Positions 5,188 through 5,324 of a stretch of DNA of 5,324 nt are shown here, piece after piece. Source of the DNA: DG-33 sp964345105. Lineage in GTDB: Archaea; Hadarchaeota; Hadarchaeia; Hadarchaeales; Hadarchaeaceae. Positions within the stretch are counted from its first letter, which is position 1. Each line of letters starts with the position of its first letter. A program made the position numbers and the translations under genes. The DNA is taken from NCBI GenBank assembly GCA_964345105.1, contig CAYFPZ010000078.1, positions 1 to 5,324 on the forward strand, written 5' to 3'. The notes beneath the pieces were generated by a model that saw only the letters and a program-made list of their open reading frames with translations, did not search any database and was not told the DNA's origin.

Positions 5188-5272
5188 GAGCCGCCGGTGG
5201 GGATCGAACCCACGACCTATCGCTATCCCGACAGGCTACGAGGCGATCGCTCCACCGCTGAGCTACGGCGGC
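5186..5272 (-). tRNA. tRNA-Thr (anticodon CGU) with a 12-nt intron and encoded CCA
   Basis: The minus strand folds into a full cloverleaf. The acceptor stem pairs GCCGCCG (5272-5266) with CGGCGGC (5196-5190), all seven pairs Watson-Crick. The D stem is GCTC/GAGC, the anticodon stem ATCGC/GCGAT, and the T arm GTGGG-TTCGATC-CCCAC. The anticodon loop would have 19 nt, but removing 12 nt (5225-5236) leaves CTCGTAA, with anticodon CGT (5240-5238), which reads the threonine codon ACG. Threonine identity is supported by U73 (5189), usual in archaeal tRNA-Thr, and by pairs G1-C72 and C2-G71. G15-C48 is present. CCA is encoded (5188-5186). The gene is convergent with the radical SAM gene. Confidence 0.95.
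5225..5236 (-). other. 12-nt tRNA intron at position 37/38
   Basis: On the minus strand the intron reads GCCTGTCGGGAT. Next to the anticodon stem, CTCG (exon) pairs with CGGG (intron) to make the four-pair central helix, including one U-G pair. The 3' side bulge is ATA, cut AT|A. On the 5' side TAG, cut TA|G, runs straight into the terminal loop because the intron is too short for an inner helix. This is the relaxed half-form (hBH) of the bulge-helix-bulge motif recognised by the archaeal splicing endonuclease. The intron also sits at the canonical 37/38 position. Confidence 0.88.
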
Positions 5273-5297
5273 CCCAGTTTAATCTAACTTAGAAACT

Positions 5298-5308
5298 CTT
5301 AAGATAAG
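5298..5308 (-). promoter_or_regulatory. Possible TATA-like element of the tRNA-Thr gene
   Basis: The minus strand reads CTTATCTTAAG, centred about 31 nt upstream of the tRNA 5' end. That would place initiation a few bases before the mature 5' end, as is common for archaeal tRNA genes. The match to a TATA consensus is only partial. Confidence 0.33.
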
Positions 5309-5324
5309 CTCTATCAAGCCGAGA

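Noticed and set aside
1..5324. CRISPR array, insertion sequence, or long direct repeats
   Set aside because: No spaced repeats, transposase-like frames or terminal inverted repeats were seen; codon usage looks even across the genes.

Overview
The window is archaeal chromosome. It encodes an archaeal RNA polymerase subunit (RpoL), the archaeal exosome subunit Csl4, the diphthamide enzyme Dph2, an archaeal-only DNA repair protein (NreA) and a tRNA gene with a bulge-helix-bulge type intron. Moderately high GC, frequent TTG/GTG starts, Shine-Dalgarno motifs and the tRNA intron suggest a Thermoproteota/TACK-type archaeon, possibly Bathyarchaeia. That placement is inference only.

Left part (1-2977, minus strand): six genes are read right to left. 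They are dph2 (1973-2977), csl4 (1341-1919), a 69-residue unknown gene (1132-1341), rpoL (817-1098), a DUF99 gene (182-787) and the start of a probable signal peptidase (1-180, cut by the window edge). Gaps are 1-53 nt. csl4 and the unknown gene share one base in a TGATG stop/start junction, and the ribosome site of the signal-peptidase gene lies inside the end of the DUF99 gene. The set joins RNA decay, transcription and translation-factor modification and looks like a housekeeping operon.

Middle (2978-3026): a 49-nt divergent intergenic region holds TATA-like elements for both directions.

Right part (3027-5167, plus strand): nreA and a radical SAM gene of the SplB/COG1533 family overlap by ATGA and are almost certainly co-transcribed. 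This looks like a two-gene DNA repair module. It faces a tRNA-Thr(CGU) gene on the minus strand (5186-5272), which has a 12-nt intron at the canonical 37/38 position and an encoded CCA end.

No mobile element, CRISPR array or long repeat is visible. Every stretch over about 60 bases is explained by a gene. The points most worth following are the nreA-radical SAM pair, the unknown small gene coupled to csl4, and the compact tRNA intron.
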